The notes: generated by a model not told the origin, from the sequence alone. Shown: positions 52,461-61,592, numbered from the stretch's first letter. The stretch: 64,000 nucleotides of DNA from Cohnella panacarvi Gsoil 349 (GCF_000515335.1 NZ_KI911563.1:4166735-4230734), one strand, 5' to 3'. A program made the numbers and translations.

Positions 52461-52549
52461 CCCTTTGGAGTTAAATAGCTTGGTATACAAGCCAGTTTCA
52501 CGTCAAATAGTGGTGTAATAGCAGGTGTGTTATTAAGTGTAGTTTTTTG

Positions 52550-52592
52550 CGCGGCCAAAAGTTCCTATATGGCCGCGTATTATATTTTTACA
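52550..52592 (+). terminator. Terminator after the SEFIR gene
   Basis: CGCGGCCA (52550-52557) pairs with TGGCCGCG (52570-52577), followed by TATTATATTTTT. Confidence 0.75.
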
Positions 52593-52605
52593 AATCGTTA
52601 AGCAT

Positions 52606-53535
52606 TTACTCATCATTTAGTATTCTGGCCATATCAGCTAATGGCGGAACGTAACGCAGGGTGGTTCCCAAATCTTGATGGCGTAACTGATGCTGTATAT
52701 CAACGATACTCATGCCACCGGTTTGCATCAAATATCCTGCAGTTCTTCTGAGATCATGTGCACGGATATGTCTGGTCAATCCTGCATCACGAGTTAAGTT
52801 GGACAATAGCTGCCTAACTGTATTAAAGGTCATTCTTTTACCCCTAAAAGCAAATAATAATTCTTCACCCTGATTTGCATATTTCAAATACTCAGGATGT
52901 TGCACATATCGTTCAAGCTCTTTGGCTAGTTCAATTGATATTGCAACAGAGCGCTTCTCTGTTTTCTGAGCCTGAAATACTTGCACGATTTGTGTATCTA
53001 AGTTTAACCTTTTTCGCTTTAGGTAGCGGGCTTCAGATATGCGTAAACCTGTTATCAGCATGAACCAAATAAAAACAAATTCCTGCCGATAGAATGGGTT
53101 TTTACGGAACGCAGCTTTGAGGAGCGAAAAACACTCCTCTCTCGATAACGCAGTGTTTTGAATTGGTCGTTCATATTTCGGAGTCGGATAACCTTGCATA
53201 GGGTTGTGTTGAATTAAATCCATATCGCTGAGAAATCCAAAAAAATGTTTTAGCGCAGTTACAGTCGATGCTATCAGACTGTCCTTGACATGAACGCTTC
53301 TTCGCAAATCACTAATGAAGCGGTCAATGAATTTCCGTTGAATAGGTTGAAATCTATCGGGATGCTTACGACTAGCATGGAATTTGTCAAAATCAAGTGT
53401 ACCTTCGAAGCCTTCTTTAATAATAAAAGAATCAAATTTTTTTAAGGCAGTCATATATTTAACTTTCGTACTTTTTCGCAGTGAAAAATGCGCACTCCAA
53501 ACCTTAAAATATTCGGACTGACGTAAAATCTCCAT
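52606..53535 (-). CDS. Tyrosine recombinase (third of the trio)
   Basis: 309 residues from ATG 53535, with ATAGGGAGA seven bases upstream. N-terminal core-binding domain, then catalytic residues R in LITGLRISEARYL, R of RAHDLRRTAGYLM, H/R region and HQLRHQDLGTTLRYVPP with the nucleophilic tyrosine. The box reads HDLRRT where HxLRHT is common. It lies 16 bp after the second recombinase and is probably its co-transcribed partner. Confidence 0.85.
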   Translation of the reverse strand: MEILRQSEYFKVWSAHFSLRKSTKVKYMTALKKFDSFIIKEGFEGTLDFDKFHASRKHPDRFQPIQRKFIDRFISDLRRSVHVKDSLIASTVTALKHFFGFLSDMDLIQHNPMQGYPTPKYERPIQNTALSREECFSLLKAAFRKNPFYRQEFVFIWFMLITGLRISEARYLKRKRLNLDTQIVQVFQAQKTEKRSVAISIELAKELERYVQHPEYLKYANQGEELLFAFRGKRMTFNTVRQLLSNLTRDAGLTRHIRAHDLRRTAGYLMQTGGMSIVDIQHQLRHQDLGTTLRYVPPLADMARILNDE

Positions 53536-53551
53536 ATATCGTCTCCCTATG

Positions 53552-54652
53552 TCAAAATAGATCGTTTGCTTTAAGTTGGGCGAGGGGATGTTGGTCGATC
53601 GCTTTAACAAGCATGCTGTCAAATAATTTTAAGTAGACTTCTGTTGAGCTCAGCCAAGCATGGCGCATCAGTTCCTTGATGGAATAGAGGTTTACACCTG
53701 ACTCCAGTAAGTACAAGGCAAACGAGTGCCGCAACGAATGAACGGAAAGTTGGTAGGGCTTCTTGTCTGACTCCGGAATCGAACGTGCCTCAGCAATCAA
53801 GGAAGAGATCATTTTTTGAATCGTACTCTCATGAAGGGGAGAATTGCCCTTGTCATCGGAAAAAATGTACAACTTGGGGTAATCATTTGCTTCCGTCACA
53901 CCGCCATAGCGAAATCTTATATATGCCTGCAGGATATCAAGCGAAGATTTGGTCATTTTACTGGGCTGCTTATATCCTCTTTTTCCTTTCCCGCGAACCA
54001 GAATTTCCTGCCTGGAAGGTACAATATCCTCAACTTGTAAATGTAGCAACTCACTTAACCGAATGCCAGAGCCAAGAAAGGTCCATATTATCGTGAAGTT
54101 GCGATGCGATTCACGGCCTAGTCTGACATTACATAGGAGCTCATCCAGCTGTGCTTTGGTAAACGCGCGCGGCTCACGGTTTCTGTCAATTTCAATTGTC
54201 AGCGTGCGTTTTAATTTCTTGATATCGCTGTTAAAAAAATGTTCAAAAACCTCTCTCAAAAAACTCCGTAAAAAAGCAGCTTTTTTATTGCGTGTATTTA
54301 GCTTTTGAACGGGGGCCAAATATTCGGTCAAAAAAACAGCAGAAGCAACTTCCCTAAGCTTAGGAATGGAGCCTTTAAAGCGCCGGCAATAGCGCAAGAA
54401 AAGATCCATTTCATATTGATATGCTTTTTGTGAAGACGTCGCTAAGCTAAGGTACAGGTCACTTCCAAAATAGTGAGATGCCGCATCTTCTAATAGAACA
54501 TCTTCACTGCGTTCAGTTACATCATTATTTTTTGTAGGTACGAATCGGTGGAGTATGCGCTGAAACGTCTCAGGTCCAAACTGGTCTGCAAGTTGAGAAA
54601 AAGATGCTTCGAGAAACGCCTCATTATCGATAGCATCATCATATATTGGCAT
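53552..54652 (-). CDS. Tyrosine recombinase (second of the trio)
   Basis: 366 residues. Core-binding domain about 70-160, catalytic R in FLGSGIRLSELLHLQ, HSLRHSFALYLLESG and LMRHAWLSSTEVYLKLF with the tyrosine. An N-terminal 60-residue extension lies before the usual domain. It begins 11 bp after the first recombinase's stop. Confidence 0.88.
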   Translation of the reverse strand: MPIYDDAIDNEAFLEASFSQLADQFGPETFQRILHRFVPTKNNDVTERSEDVLLEDAASHYFGSDLYLSLATSSQKAYQYEMDLFLRYCRRFKGSIPKLREVASAVFLTEYLAPVQKLNTRNKKAAFLRSFLREVFEHFFNSDIKKLKRTLTIEIDRNREPRAFTKAQLDELLCNVRLGRESHRNFTIIWTFLGSGIRLSELLHLQVEDIVPSRQEILVRGKGKRGYKQPSKMTKSSLDILQAYIRFRYGGVTEANDYPKLYIFSDDKGNSPLHESTIQKMISSLIAEARSIPESDKKPYQLSVHSLRHSFALYLLESGVNLYSIKELMRHAWLSSTEVYLKLFDSMLVKAIDQHPLAQLKANDLF

Positions 54653-54663
54653 TGATTAACGCC

Positions 54664-56199
54664 TCACGTTTCGTAGTTTAGCATATTGATCTGACTGATC
54701 ATGATTCGATCTTGATGGGCTATATGCATGTACAAGCCAACCGTATCAAGTCTTGACACGCGTGCAAGCTCTTTTATGGTTTGAGGCAAGATTCCTTTTT
54801 GAGCCAGTCGCGTTATAAATAAATGTCGGAACAAATGGACACCACCAGGTAATGGCCAACCGGCTATCATGGCATACAATTTATAATTTAGATATAAATT
54901 GTGTCCAGTGGATTGAGGCTGATTACCCATAAGAAAGTATTTAGATGTTGGCGCTTTTTGGAACTGTAATAGAAGCGGATAGAGTTTTCCCGCAAGGGGA
55001 AGATAGTGGTTCTTTTTCTTTTTACTTCGGATGACAATTGTTCGGGTTTCTAGGTTGATATCGCTCCATCTAATTCGCGAGACCTCCGAAACTCGCAGTC
55101 CAAGATCTAACATTAGGCGGTATCCAAGATGCTCACGGACAGGATCGATTGCGTAACGATCTACTACCTGAAAAAAAGCTTCTAATTGTTGATCTGTTGG
55201 AATATCCCGAGGTTTGTACGAGGGGGCTTTTATTGCCCGAAAACGTTGAAGGGGGGGATCAAATCCAAAACGTTCATATAAATAGCAAAAAAACGCTCGT
55301 ATTCTGTAGATGCATTGGCTGAAATTGATCAGGCTATAATGGCCTTCTCGGACCTGTATCATCTTGTACGTGCGATAAGCCATTAAATGGACATTTCCAA
55401 TTTGAAGAATGGAAATTCCATCTGGTGAAGTTCCTGCAAACATACGAAAGTTTGCACAGAGCCAGATGAGGAGCTGATTAACGTCACATACTGCATTCTG
55501 GATATGACTACAAGACAAGCCCTTAGCTTCAAGATGCACACGATATTCAAGGATACGTGGATGCAAATTAGCCTTTCTAAGAGGGGCTTTTTTTATTGTG
55601 ATATTCTTATCTAACAAATTCGATTCAATTGATTTTTTCATTAAATAACGAAAAAGCATTGACGCACGTGAATGATCATACGGTTGCTCAATTGCGTAGA
55701 TAATAAAATCAGGATTAAGCAATTGCTCATCTTTAACCTGTATCGTCGAGATTTTATAATATCCAGCAGCACGCTTTAGTAGGTCGCGGACTAGTTGAAA
55801 TTTATAGAAGAACACAGTTGGTGTATTGTTCATTCCTAGCAATAGATATTCCCGTAAAATTAAAGATGCTATACCATCTTCAATGTTTACTTTATTGTCC
55901 CAAACCCATTGATTAATGCCTTGAGGGCCGAGATTAATATGCTCCGTGGAATTTTGATTAGCAGGTTGTAGTTGCCGCGCATAAAGCATGTCTTCCACCA
56001 TCTCCCGCGTGACTTTTCTAATATCATGATCGTCGCTGAGAGTCGGAAACATACCAGAGGGGTCAAGAATCTTTTCGGCAAAATAAGGATTCTGCCGAAA
56101 AGATTCTTGGGTTTCTTCATGAACCAGATCGTTGATCTGGTGTTGTAAGGGGTTGTTTGAGGGGGTTATTTCGTTGTTTTCCACGTGGTTTTCCTCCAT
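54664..56199 (-). CDS. Large tyrosine recombinase (first of the trio)
   Basis: 511 residues; a long N-terminal part (to about 230) precedes the integrase core (about 235-500). Catalytic motifs: R in LMLDLGLRVSEVSRIRW, KKKKNHYLPL, HLFRHLFITRLAQKG and LARVSRLDTVGLYMHIA with the tyrosine. The three adjacent recombinases of different sizes resemble RIT (recombinase-in-trio) and Tn554-type elements, in which all three are needed. An operator-like palindrome is 54 bp upstream (56253-56267). Confidence 0.87.
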   Translation of the reverse strand: MEENHVENNEITPSNNPLQHQINDLVHEETQESFRQNPYFAEKILDPSGMFPTLSDDHDIRKVTREMVEDMLYARQLQPANQNSTEHINLGPQGINQWVWDNKVNIEDGIASLILREYLLLGMNNTPTVFFYKFQLVRDLLKRAAGYYKISTIQVKDEQLLNPDFIIYAIEQPYDHSRASMLFRYLMKKSIESNLLDKNITIKKAPLRKANLHPRILEYRVHLEAKGLSCSHIQNAVCDVNQLLIWLCANFRMFAGTSPDGISILQIGNVHLMAYRTYKMIQVREGHYSLINFSQCIYRIRAFFCYLYERFGFDPPLQRFRAIKAPSYKPRDIPTDQQLEAFFQVVDRYAIDPVREHLGYRLMLDLGLRVSEVSRIRWSDINLETRTIVIRSKKKKNHYLPLAGKLYPLLLQFQKAPTSKYFLMGNQPQSTGHNLYLNYKLYAMIAGWPLPGGVHLFRHLFITRLAQKGILPQTIKELARVSRLDTVGLYMHIAHQDRIMISQINMLNYET

Positions 56200-56252
56200 T
56201 CAAGTCTTGTTGCTAATCAGCTTTGACATGAATGGAAAGGGAAGCAGGATTT

Positions 56253-56267
56253 CTTAGTTTAACTAAG
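56253..56267. promoter_or_regulatory. Operator-like palindrome before the recombinase trio
   Basis: CTTAGTTTAACTAAG, six-base arms with a three-base centre. The same arms recur at 57185-57199. Predicted binding site of the adjacent HTH-like protein. Confidence 0.55.
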
Positions 56268-56294
56268 ACGGCATATTTGATTGCGATGGTAAAC

Positions 56295-57152
56295 TTAAGA
56301 TTTCAATTTATGGTACTCAGTTTTTTCACGATACTCTATTAATTCGTGAAGCATTCCTTCATACGAAGGCAGCGCTTCGTTTTTAGGAATAATGACCCAT
56401 AATGCGCGTTTCGTTAAAGATTTGAAGGGACGGTAAGTTGTAATCATGTGTTTACTCTCAGGGAAAGGTTTTTGGAGTGTTTCCCGAAGTGTCTTATCAA
56501 TTAATGGTTCGTTACTTAAAAAGAATTCAAAGTAATCAAACTCAGGATACGTCGTTACCCAGCGCCCTGTAACAGCAGTTAGTTCCTGCTGGAATAGCTT
56601 TTGGGCATCGATAATCACGTATCCGTGAATGCTCGTTACTTTTAATCTTTCGTTTGCCAGATCTTTAAGGTGTACTTTTTTAGCTACTCCATCATCAAAA
56701 TACTCTGGTGACTCATGATAAGAATTTGGGTCAGGAAACTCATAATTGACAAGCTGCCATGGATGTTCAAAGAGAACGCTAAGTTGAAATGGCCGCGGCC
56801 AAATTGGTTTTGTAGATTCATTAAATAAGTTGCTGACTGCACCACTCGTTAAGTCTAACTGTTTCATGATATCTGACTGTTTTAGTTTATAGAGCTTTGC
56901 ACATAATCCCCGTCTGAAATTAAGACTGGGATCGTTCAGTAGCATCTTCCACTGATTGATAGAGCTCTGCAGAATAAGCAACTCATAGTGCCAAAGATTA
57001 AGAAGCTTATTTCTTGCCTCAACTAATACGCTTTGTACGGGATGATCCATCTGGATCACATTTAAGTACTCGCTGTAAATTTCATTTACTGCATCGCGAT
57101 TTGTCTTGTACATTATCGGATCCGACGTCATAAGTTCATCACCAATAATCAT
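56295..57152 (-). CDS. Accessory protein of the recombinase element, possible HTH
   Basis: 285 residues, not recognised by name. Around residues 87-118, LKQSDIMKQLDLTSGAVSNLF reads like a helix-turn-helix (QSDIMKQLDLTSGAVS), followed by KPIWPRP. The N-terminal 75 residues are helical; the rest has no clear motif. It lies 95 bp before the trio with its own palindrome, so it probably represses both itself and the recombinases, or acts like TnpC in orienting transposition. Confidence 0.6.
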   Translation of the reverse strand: MIIGDELMTSDPIMYKTNRDAVNEIYSEYLNVIQMDHPVQSVLVEARNKLLNLWHYELLILQSSINQWKMLLNDPSLNFRRGLCAKLYKLKQSDIMKQLDLTSGAVSNLFNESTKPIWPRPFQLSVLFEHPWQLVNYEFPDPNSYHESPEYFDDGVAKKVHLKDLANERLKVTSIHGYVIIDAQKLFQQELTAVTGRWVTTYPEFDYFEFFLSNEPLIDKTLRETLQKPFPESKHMITTYRPFKSLTKRALWVIIPKNEALPSYEGMLHELIEYREKTEYHKLKS

Positions 57153-57184
57153 GATACCGCAGCTTGAAATACTCGATAAAAACT

Positions 57185-57199
57185 CTTAGTCCAACTAAG
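57185..57199. promoter_or_regulatory. Second copy of the operator-like palindrome
   Basis: CTTAGTCCAACTAAG, with the same CTTAGT/ACTAAG arms as the site at 56253-56267 and only the centre changed. It lies 33 bp before the HTH-like gene. Confidence 0.55.
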
Positions 57200-57384
57200 T
57201 TTTCTTGGACAGGTTGAGACATCTTATACGGTAAATATTTGGTAAATCCACTTTGGAGCAGACCTCTACTTGGGTTATATACGAAATATCGTACAAAGCG
57301 CCTTGTGTAACGAAAAGACGCCTGTAGAGTGGCAATGGATTCGGCAACCAGTTACACTTACGACATTGGGATCACGCTACGATC

Positions 57385-57513
57385 TTGCAGGATCTTCGGA
57401 CTAGCTGGTACGATCCAACTATGGGGCGTTTTATCAATGAGGATACGTATGAAGGGCAGATTGATAATCCTCTAACGTTGAATTTGTACACCTACGTGCA
57501 CAACAACCCGGTA
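57385..57513 (+). pseudogene. Rhs/YD-repeat core remnant
   Basis: The frame reads LRTSWYDPTMGRFINEDTYEG and NPLTLNLYTYVHNNPV, the invariant end of the Rhs/WapA core. Both sides are broken: no N-terminal YD repeats upstream and unrelated sequence after NPV. It is debris at the right edge of the recombinase element. Confidence 0.75.
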
Positions 57514-57572
57514 TTCTGTTTTTTACGAGGTGTATTGAAAAACATGGGAATCAGTAACAAATCGGCATGAAG

Positions 57573-57608
57573 GGCCACGTTCCATATTGATCTGGAATGT
57601 GGCCTTTC
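57573..57608 (+). terminator. Terminator-like hairpin after the Rhs remnant
   Basis: GGCCACGTTCCA pairs with TGGAATGTGGCC (one G-T), followed by TTTCTC. Confidence 0.6.
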
Positions 57609-57624
57609 TCATGTTGCGAGAGAT

Positions 57625-57760
57625 TATGAGCGGTAGGGCTCACTGTTGAAATGCATAGAGAGGATACCCCTAATAAGCGAATTTGGTGGGCAACCAAGTG
57701 CAATACGGCGAGACATTCGTCTCGTATTGCCTTCAAAAACCAGCCAGGGAAAAGAGAAGC
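57625..57760. repeat. Repeat fragment related to the MITE-like element at 62506-62747
   Basis: CCCCTAATAAGCGAATTTGG at 57668-57687 differs by one base from the reverse complement of 62530-62549. It is followed by GCAATACG..CGAGAC-ATTC-GTCTCG-TATTGC, an imperfect hairpin at about 57698-57731. The right-hand part of the other element's inverted repeat is missing, so this is a partial or diverged copy. No gene is supported in 57514-57831. Confidence 0.55.
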
Positions 57761-57801
57761 GAACGGCACCCGAGTCCGTTCGCATTTTGTAGCCTGAAAC
57801 A

Positions 57802-57828
57802 AAAGACGCCGATCTATTCGGCGTCTTT
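57802..57828 (-). terminator. Terminator of the HNH restriction gene
   Basis: AAAGACGCCGA pairs perfectly with TCGGCGTCTTT around a five-base loop. On the reverse strand it is followed by TGTTT, four bases after the stop codon. Confidence 0.9.
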
Positions 57829-57831
57829 CCC

Positions 57832-59085
57832 CTAAATACCATTGTAGTTTTCCCACCGCCACCGCAAGAACTCTCTGTTAGTATAGTCGGGAAGAACAAT
57901 TCTCGGCGGCACAGTCGCACCGTAGTCCATTCTTGCGCGTGTGGATAAATGAACTTCGCCTGTATCTGATATACGCAAATGCCCTGCGTCAAAAAGTAGA
58001 TGGATGTCCATGCGCATCGCAAAGCCGTTAGCGACCGTATCTTCCCCATTGTACTTAAACGGTTTTATATGAGCTGCTTCCAACACTTCCGGCATGGCAA
58101 CATTCGTAATCACACATCTCTCGCACTCTTTCAGAACTTCTTTTCTGAATCGTGCCTGATTTGGTCTGCTCACACGTTGCACCTGAACTCGTTTTCTCTC
58201 CATCTCGGAGGCGATGTCTGTCTTTCTGATATGTTCAACAGCTAGTTGCAGGGACTCATCTTTCGGTGGTTCAGCGAGAATAGAGTCTATTTCGGCAGCA
58301 ATCGTGTCGTTGTAGGTATAGCGTTCGTCCATTCGCGTTGCTCCTTCAAGACGGTTTACATAACCGTAGTGCGACAAGAATAGCAAGTATTCCCTCGCGA
58401 TTCGTGGGTCATTGTCACGCGGAGCACAATCTGGCCATCCGATTAGCGTAATCTGCTTTGTTCTAAACCACAGTATAAAATTCACATAATCCGTAACCTC
58501 AGCTTTACTGCCGGAAAGTGGTATAACTATGCGTATAAGTTCCTCGGTAGTGATGTAACCCTGTCCCAATTTCTGCAACTCACGCAGAACGGTCAATATT
58601 ATTCGAAGAGGATAGATGGTAAGATCATGATCAAACCATTGTTGGCATTCCACTTCATTTTGAATATGGATGTTCGGTAATTTAAATGTTTGGATAGTTA
58701 TTGCTGAAAATTCGGTCTGAGATATGTCGTGGTCAGCAACTCTCTGTCCAAAGTTAGTCAAGCGAATTTTACCTGAATGATCTCCTTCCTCTAAAAGTCC
58801 TACGGCCCGCCAATACTGCCCAGAATTGCGGATAAGATTGCGCTCACCAGTTCTTCGAGCCAAATCAACACCCACAGAATCTTTGATATCATTGGAGAGT
58901 TCAAGTAGTTCCTTGGCAAACTCATCGGAACTGTATTTATACCCGCGTTCCTCCAATTTCCTCATTCGAAAAAGCACGCCAAGCAACACTACAGGATCAT
59001 TCAGCCCCTCAGTACACTGTAGACTTGCCCATTTCCACTTGAAATCAGGGAACGGCTTTTGAGGTATGTAGTTCTTTAGCAACAT
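57832..59085 (-). CDS. HNH restriction endonuclease
   Basis: 417 residues. The N-terminal two thirds (AlwI-like appearance: FKWKWASLQCTEGLNDPVVLLG, LTNFGQRVAD) should bind the recognition site. The C-terminal HNH domain is clear: CERCVITNVAMPEVLEAAHI, NGFAMRMDIHLLFDAGHLRI, with the cysteine pair, AAHIKP histidine and D-H-L metal residues (about 325-375). ATG at 59085 has AGGAGAGA upstream and overlaps the end of the methyltransferase by 41 bp. Partner to the two methyltransferases; a type II system. The recognition sequence cannot be read. Confidence 0.85.
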   Translation of the reverse strand: MLLKNYIPQKPFPDFKWKWASLQCTEGLNDPVVLLGVLFRMRKLEERGYKYSSDEFAKELLELSNDIKDSVGVDLARRTGERNLIRNSGQYWRAVGLLEEGDHSGKIRLTNFGQRVADHDISQTEFSAITIQTFKLPNIHIQNEVECQQWFDHDLTIYPLRIILTVLRELQKLGQGYITTEELIRIVIPLSGSKAEVTDYVNFILWFRTKQITLIGWPDCAPRDNDPRIAREYLLFLSHYGYVNRLEGATRMDERYTYNDTIAAEIDSILAEPPKDESLQLAVEHIRKTDIASEMERKRVQVQRVSRPNQARFRKEVLKECERCVITNVAMPEVLEAAHIKPFKYNGEDTVANGFAMRMDIHLLFDAGHLRISDTGEVHLSTRARMDYGATVPPRIVLPDYTNREFLRWRWENYNGI

Positions 59086-60013
59086 AGTATCTCTCCTGAT
59101 AATCGTTGAATTGTTTTGCTAGGGCAAACGCTAATAGCGGGGGAACCGCATTCCCTATCTGTCTATAAACAGACGAACGGTTTCCAGAAAAAACATAGTC
59201 TAGAGGAAAACTTTGAACGGTGGCAAGTTCCCTGCAAGACATACGCCGCTGGTTGTTGGGGTGATGTAAAACCACAACACCGCCCTTATCGTCTCCACGA
59301 GCTGTTACAGTCGGAGCAGGTTTCTCCGGATCAATTACCCTGTGCCCAAGATAACCGTTAAAACGCAATTTGTATTTTGAATATTCATGGTTAGAAAGAT
59401 TATGGGGTTCGTCTGGACTTGGCAAATTCGCGAGCGCATCTCCGACACTTATCCAACAAGGAAGTCCATCTTGTCCGTCAGAACTGTGCGTAGGTGTCGG
59501 GTAGTCGAATGAAAAATCCACATCATTTCTGACTCCGACTATAAATACTCGCTGGCGTAACTGCGGAACGCCGTAATCTGCTGACATAAGAAGTTTTGCT
59601 TGTACGTTATAACCTATATTTGAAAAATCATCTAAGATCATTCTCAAAACGTGTCCCTTGCCAAGACTCAAAATACCCTTTACATTTTCAGCTAAAAAAA
59701 ATTTAGGCTTTTTAGCTTCAATAATTCTCAGTAACTGTTTGTATAACTGGTTACGCTCATCAGTGATATTTCTTTTCATGTTTGCCACGGAGAAGCCCTG
59801 ACATGGGAATCCGCCAATGACAATATCGCAGTCCGGCACATCTTCAACATTCACAGAGAATATATCTTCACAGACAATGTGATCGCCAAGGTTGGTGCGA
59901 TATGTTTCTACTGCATCGCTATAAAGATCGTTGGCCCAGACGATGTCATGACCGGCCATTTTAAAGCCAAGGTCAAGTCCACCAGCTCCGCTGAACAAGG
60001 AAACTATCTTCAT
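59045..60013 (-). CDS. C5 cytosine DNA methyltransferase, second in operon
   Basis: 322 residues. Motif I SLFSGAGGLDLGF (4-16), motif IV GGFPCQGFSVAN with the catalytic cysteine (about 67-78), motif VI FLAENVKGIL, motif VIII LRQRVFIVG and motif X IGNAVPPLLA near the C-terminus. It starts at an ATGA overlap with the upstream methyltransferase. It protects one strand or one half of the host site. Confidence 0.92.
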   Translation of the reverse strand: MKIVSLFSGAGGLDLGFKMAGHDIVWANDLYSDAVETYRTNLGDHIVCEDIFSVNVEDVPDCDIVIGGFPCQGFSVANMKRNITDERNQLYKQLLRIIEAKKPKFFLAENVKGILSLGKGHVLRMILDDFSNIGYNVQAKLLMSADYGVPQLRQRVFIVGVRNDVDFSFDYPTPTHSSDGQDGLPCWISVGDALANLPSPDEPHNLSNHEYSKYKLRFNGYLGHRVIDPEKPAPTVTARGDDKGGVVVLHHPNNQRRMSCRELATVQSFPLDYVFSGNRSSVYRQIGNAVPPLLAFALAKQFNDYQERYYVAKELHTSKAVP

Positions 60014-60942
60014 TCTAATTCATGCTCCAATCTCATTAATTCTTGACCAAGAAATTGCGCGAACCTTACAGGTACTGCATTGCCAATTTGTCGATAGCAG
60101 GAATTCATGTGCCCGATAAATTCGAACGTCTCTGGGAAAGTCTGTATTGTCGCACTTTCCCTGATCGTCAAACGTCTATTTCCATTGTAGTGAGGTATAG
60201 CGCAGACTCCTCCTTTACCATTTCCTCGTGCCAATATCGTTGGAGACGGCTTCGAAGGATCGGTTGCACGGTGACCTGTGAAATTGCGATATTCGACTTT
60301 ATACGATGAGCCGATATGATTCAAATAACTATTGGGTTCGTTCGGTTCTGGATAATGCTGTAAGGCCGCTTTAATTGGTATCCAAGGTTGCGGTTCTCCG
60401 TTCTTTCCGTTTGTTTTTTGCGGAAAGCGAAATAGCATTTCTTTACCAACATCTTTGTGTTGACCAATAATAATAACCCTTTGCCGTGTTTGCGGAATAC
60501 CATAATCGGCCATATTCACTAAGTTTACGGACGTTATATATCCTGCTTCCTCAAAATCTAAAGTAATTCGTTTTATTACTGCGCCACCACCAAGACTCAA
60601 TATCCCCCGGACGTTTTCAGCGATAAAGAACTTGGGCTGGGTGTGCTTAATAATCTTGTAGAAAAATTTATATAGCTGGTTGCGCTCGTCATCTATCGTT
60701 CTTAGAAGATTAGCTTGGGAAAACCCTTGACACGGAAATCCGCCGACCACTACATCCGATTTTGGTACTGCCAAAATATCTATGTCTTTGATGTCTGCAC
60801 AGACAATATGGTTGCCGATATTTTTACTATAGGTTGTGACAGCGTCAACATCAATGTCGTTTGCCCATACAATGTCATGACCAGCCTGAAGCAGCCCTAA
60901 ATCCAAGCCTCCCGCGCCGCTAAATAATGATACTATCTTCAT
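60010..60942 (-). CDS. C5 cytosine DNA methyltransferase, first in operon
   Basis: 310 residues. Motifs I (SLFSGAGGLDLGL), IV (GGFPCQGFSQANLL), VI (FIAENVRGIL), VIII (TRQRVIIIG) and X (IGNAVPVRF) are intact. It resembles but is clearly diverged from its neighbour, so the pair is not a fresh duplication. Two m5C methyltransferases with one nuclease usually mean a non-palindromic site, each enzyme taking one strand. Follows the controller gene after 15 bp. Confidence 0.92.
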   Translation of the reverse strand: MKIVSLFSGAGGLDLGLLQAGHDIVWANDIDVDAVTTYSKNIGNHIVCADIKDIDILAVPKSDVVVGGFPCQGFSQANLLRTIDDERNQLYKFFYKIIKHTQPKFFIAENVRGILSLGGGAVIKRITLDFEEAGYITSVNLVNMADYGIPQTRQRVIIIGQHKDVGKEMLFRFPQKTNGKNGEPQPWIPIKAALQHYPEPNEPNSYLNHIGSSYKVEYRNFTGHRATDPSKPSPTILARGNGKGGVCAIPHYNGNRRLTIRESATIQTFPETFEFIGHMNSCYRQIGNAVPVRFAQFLGQELMRLEHELE

Positions 60943-60957
60943 GCGTATGCTCCTTTG

Positions 60958-61191
60958 TTACTTGCTAGTTTCCCCACGTTGCTTCGGGGCTCCGGGAAGT
61001 ATCTCCATTATCTCTCCAATATCGCAATCCAAAGCAGCGCATATTTTCATCAAGACCGTTGTAGTAACAGGTTCTTCTCTCCCGAGCTTTGTTATTAGAG
61101 ATGCGCTTATCCCCGCAAGATTCTGAAGATCTTTTTTCTTCATTCTTCGGTCTATTAACATTTTCCAAAGTTTATTGTAACACACGCTCAT
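60958..61191 (-). CDS. XRE-family controller of the restriction-modification operon
   Basis: 77 residues, a single Cro/CI-like helix-turn-helix: MKKKDLQNLAGISASLITKL, then VTTTVLMKICAALDCDIGEI. This short form is common next to m5C methyltransferase genes. It is first in the operon, so it can hold back nuclease expression until methylation is complete. The promoter is at 61221-61250; upstream ribosome site is weak (GGGGGAAC). Confidence 0.82.
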   Translation of the reverse strand: MSVCYNKLWKMLIDRRMKKKDLQNLAGISASLITKLGREEPVTTTVLMKICAALDCDIGEIMEILPGAPKQRGETSK

Positions 61192-61220
61192 AAGAGTTCC
61201 CCCAAAGTGAGGTTTTTTTC

Positions 61221-61250
61221 GTTATAGCATATAAAAAAACTTAAATGCAA
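61221..61250 (-). promoter_or_regulatory. Promoter of the restriction-modification operon
   Basis: Reverse strand: TTGCAT (61250-61245), 18-bp spacer, extended TGC before TATAAC (61226-61221). It lies about 35 bases before the XRE start. Confidence 0.55.
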
Positions 61251-61412
61251 GAATAATAGTATAAATATAATAGAAAGCTTGTATTTGAAATGATATTGCG
61301 AGAAATATTTAGCTTGACTTTGCCATGATTGCGTAGCTTTGGAAACATACATTGACTTTCTGTTGCTACAAATATATATTTATTGTGGACACAAAAAAAG
61401 CGAGGTGAAGCG

Positions 61413-61592
61413 ATGCCGTCCAAGAAGATGGGGCGTCCTCCATCTGACAAGCCCAAAAGCGAATTGATTCGAGTACGGGCCGACCAAGAGATTTTGAGCA
61501 AGCTTGATGCTTGCACCGAAAAGCTCAAAACAACCCGTTCCGATGTTATTCGCAAAGGAATTGAAAAGGTGTATGACGAGCTCCAAAAATAA
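61413..61592 (+). CDS. Ribbon-helix-helix (CopG-like) DNA-binding protein
   Basis: 59 residues from the ATG at 61413, with GAGGTGAAG in front. The basic start (MPSKKMGRPPSDKPKS) is followed by LIRVRADQEILSKLDACTEK and TRSDVIRKGIEKVYDEL, which read as beta strand, helix, helix of an RHH dimer. It likely regulates the small genes of this element. Confidence 0.72.
   Translation: MPSKKMGRPPSDKPKSELIRVRADQEILSKLDACTEKLKTTRSDVIRKGIEKVYDELQK

Noticed and set aside
57624..58049. Reverse frames overlapping the 3' end of the HNH gene
   Set aside because: They cross the terminator and repeat fragment and overlap the real nuclease frame.
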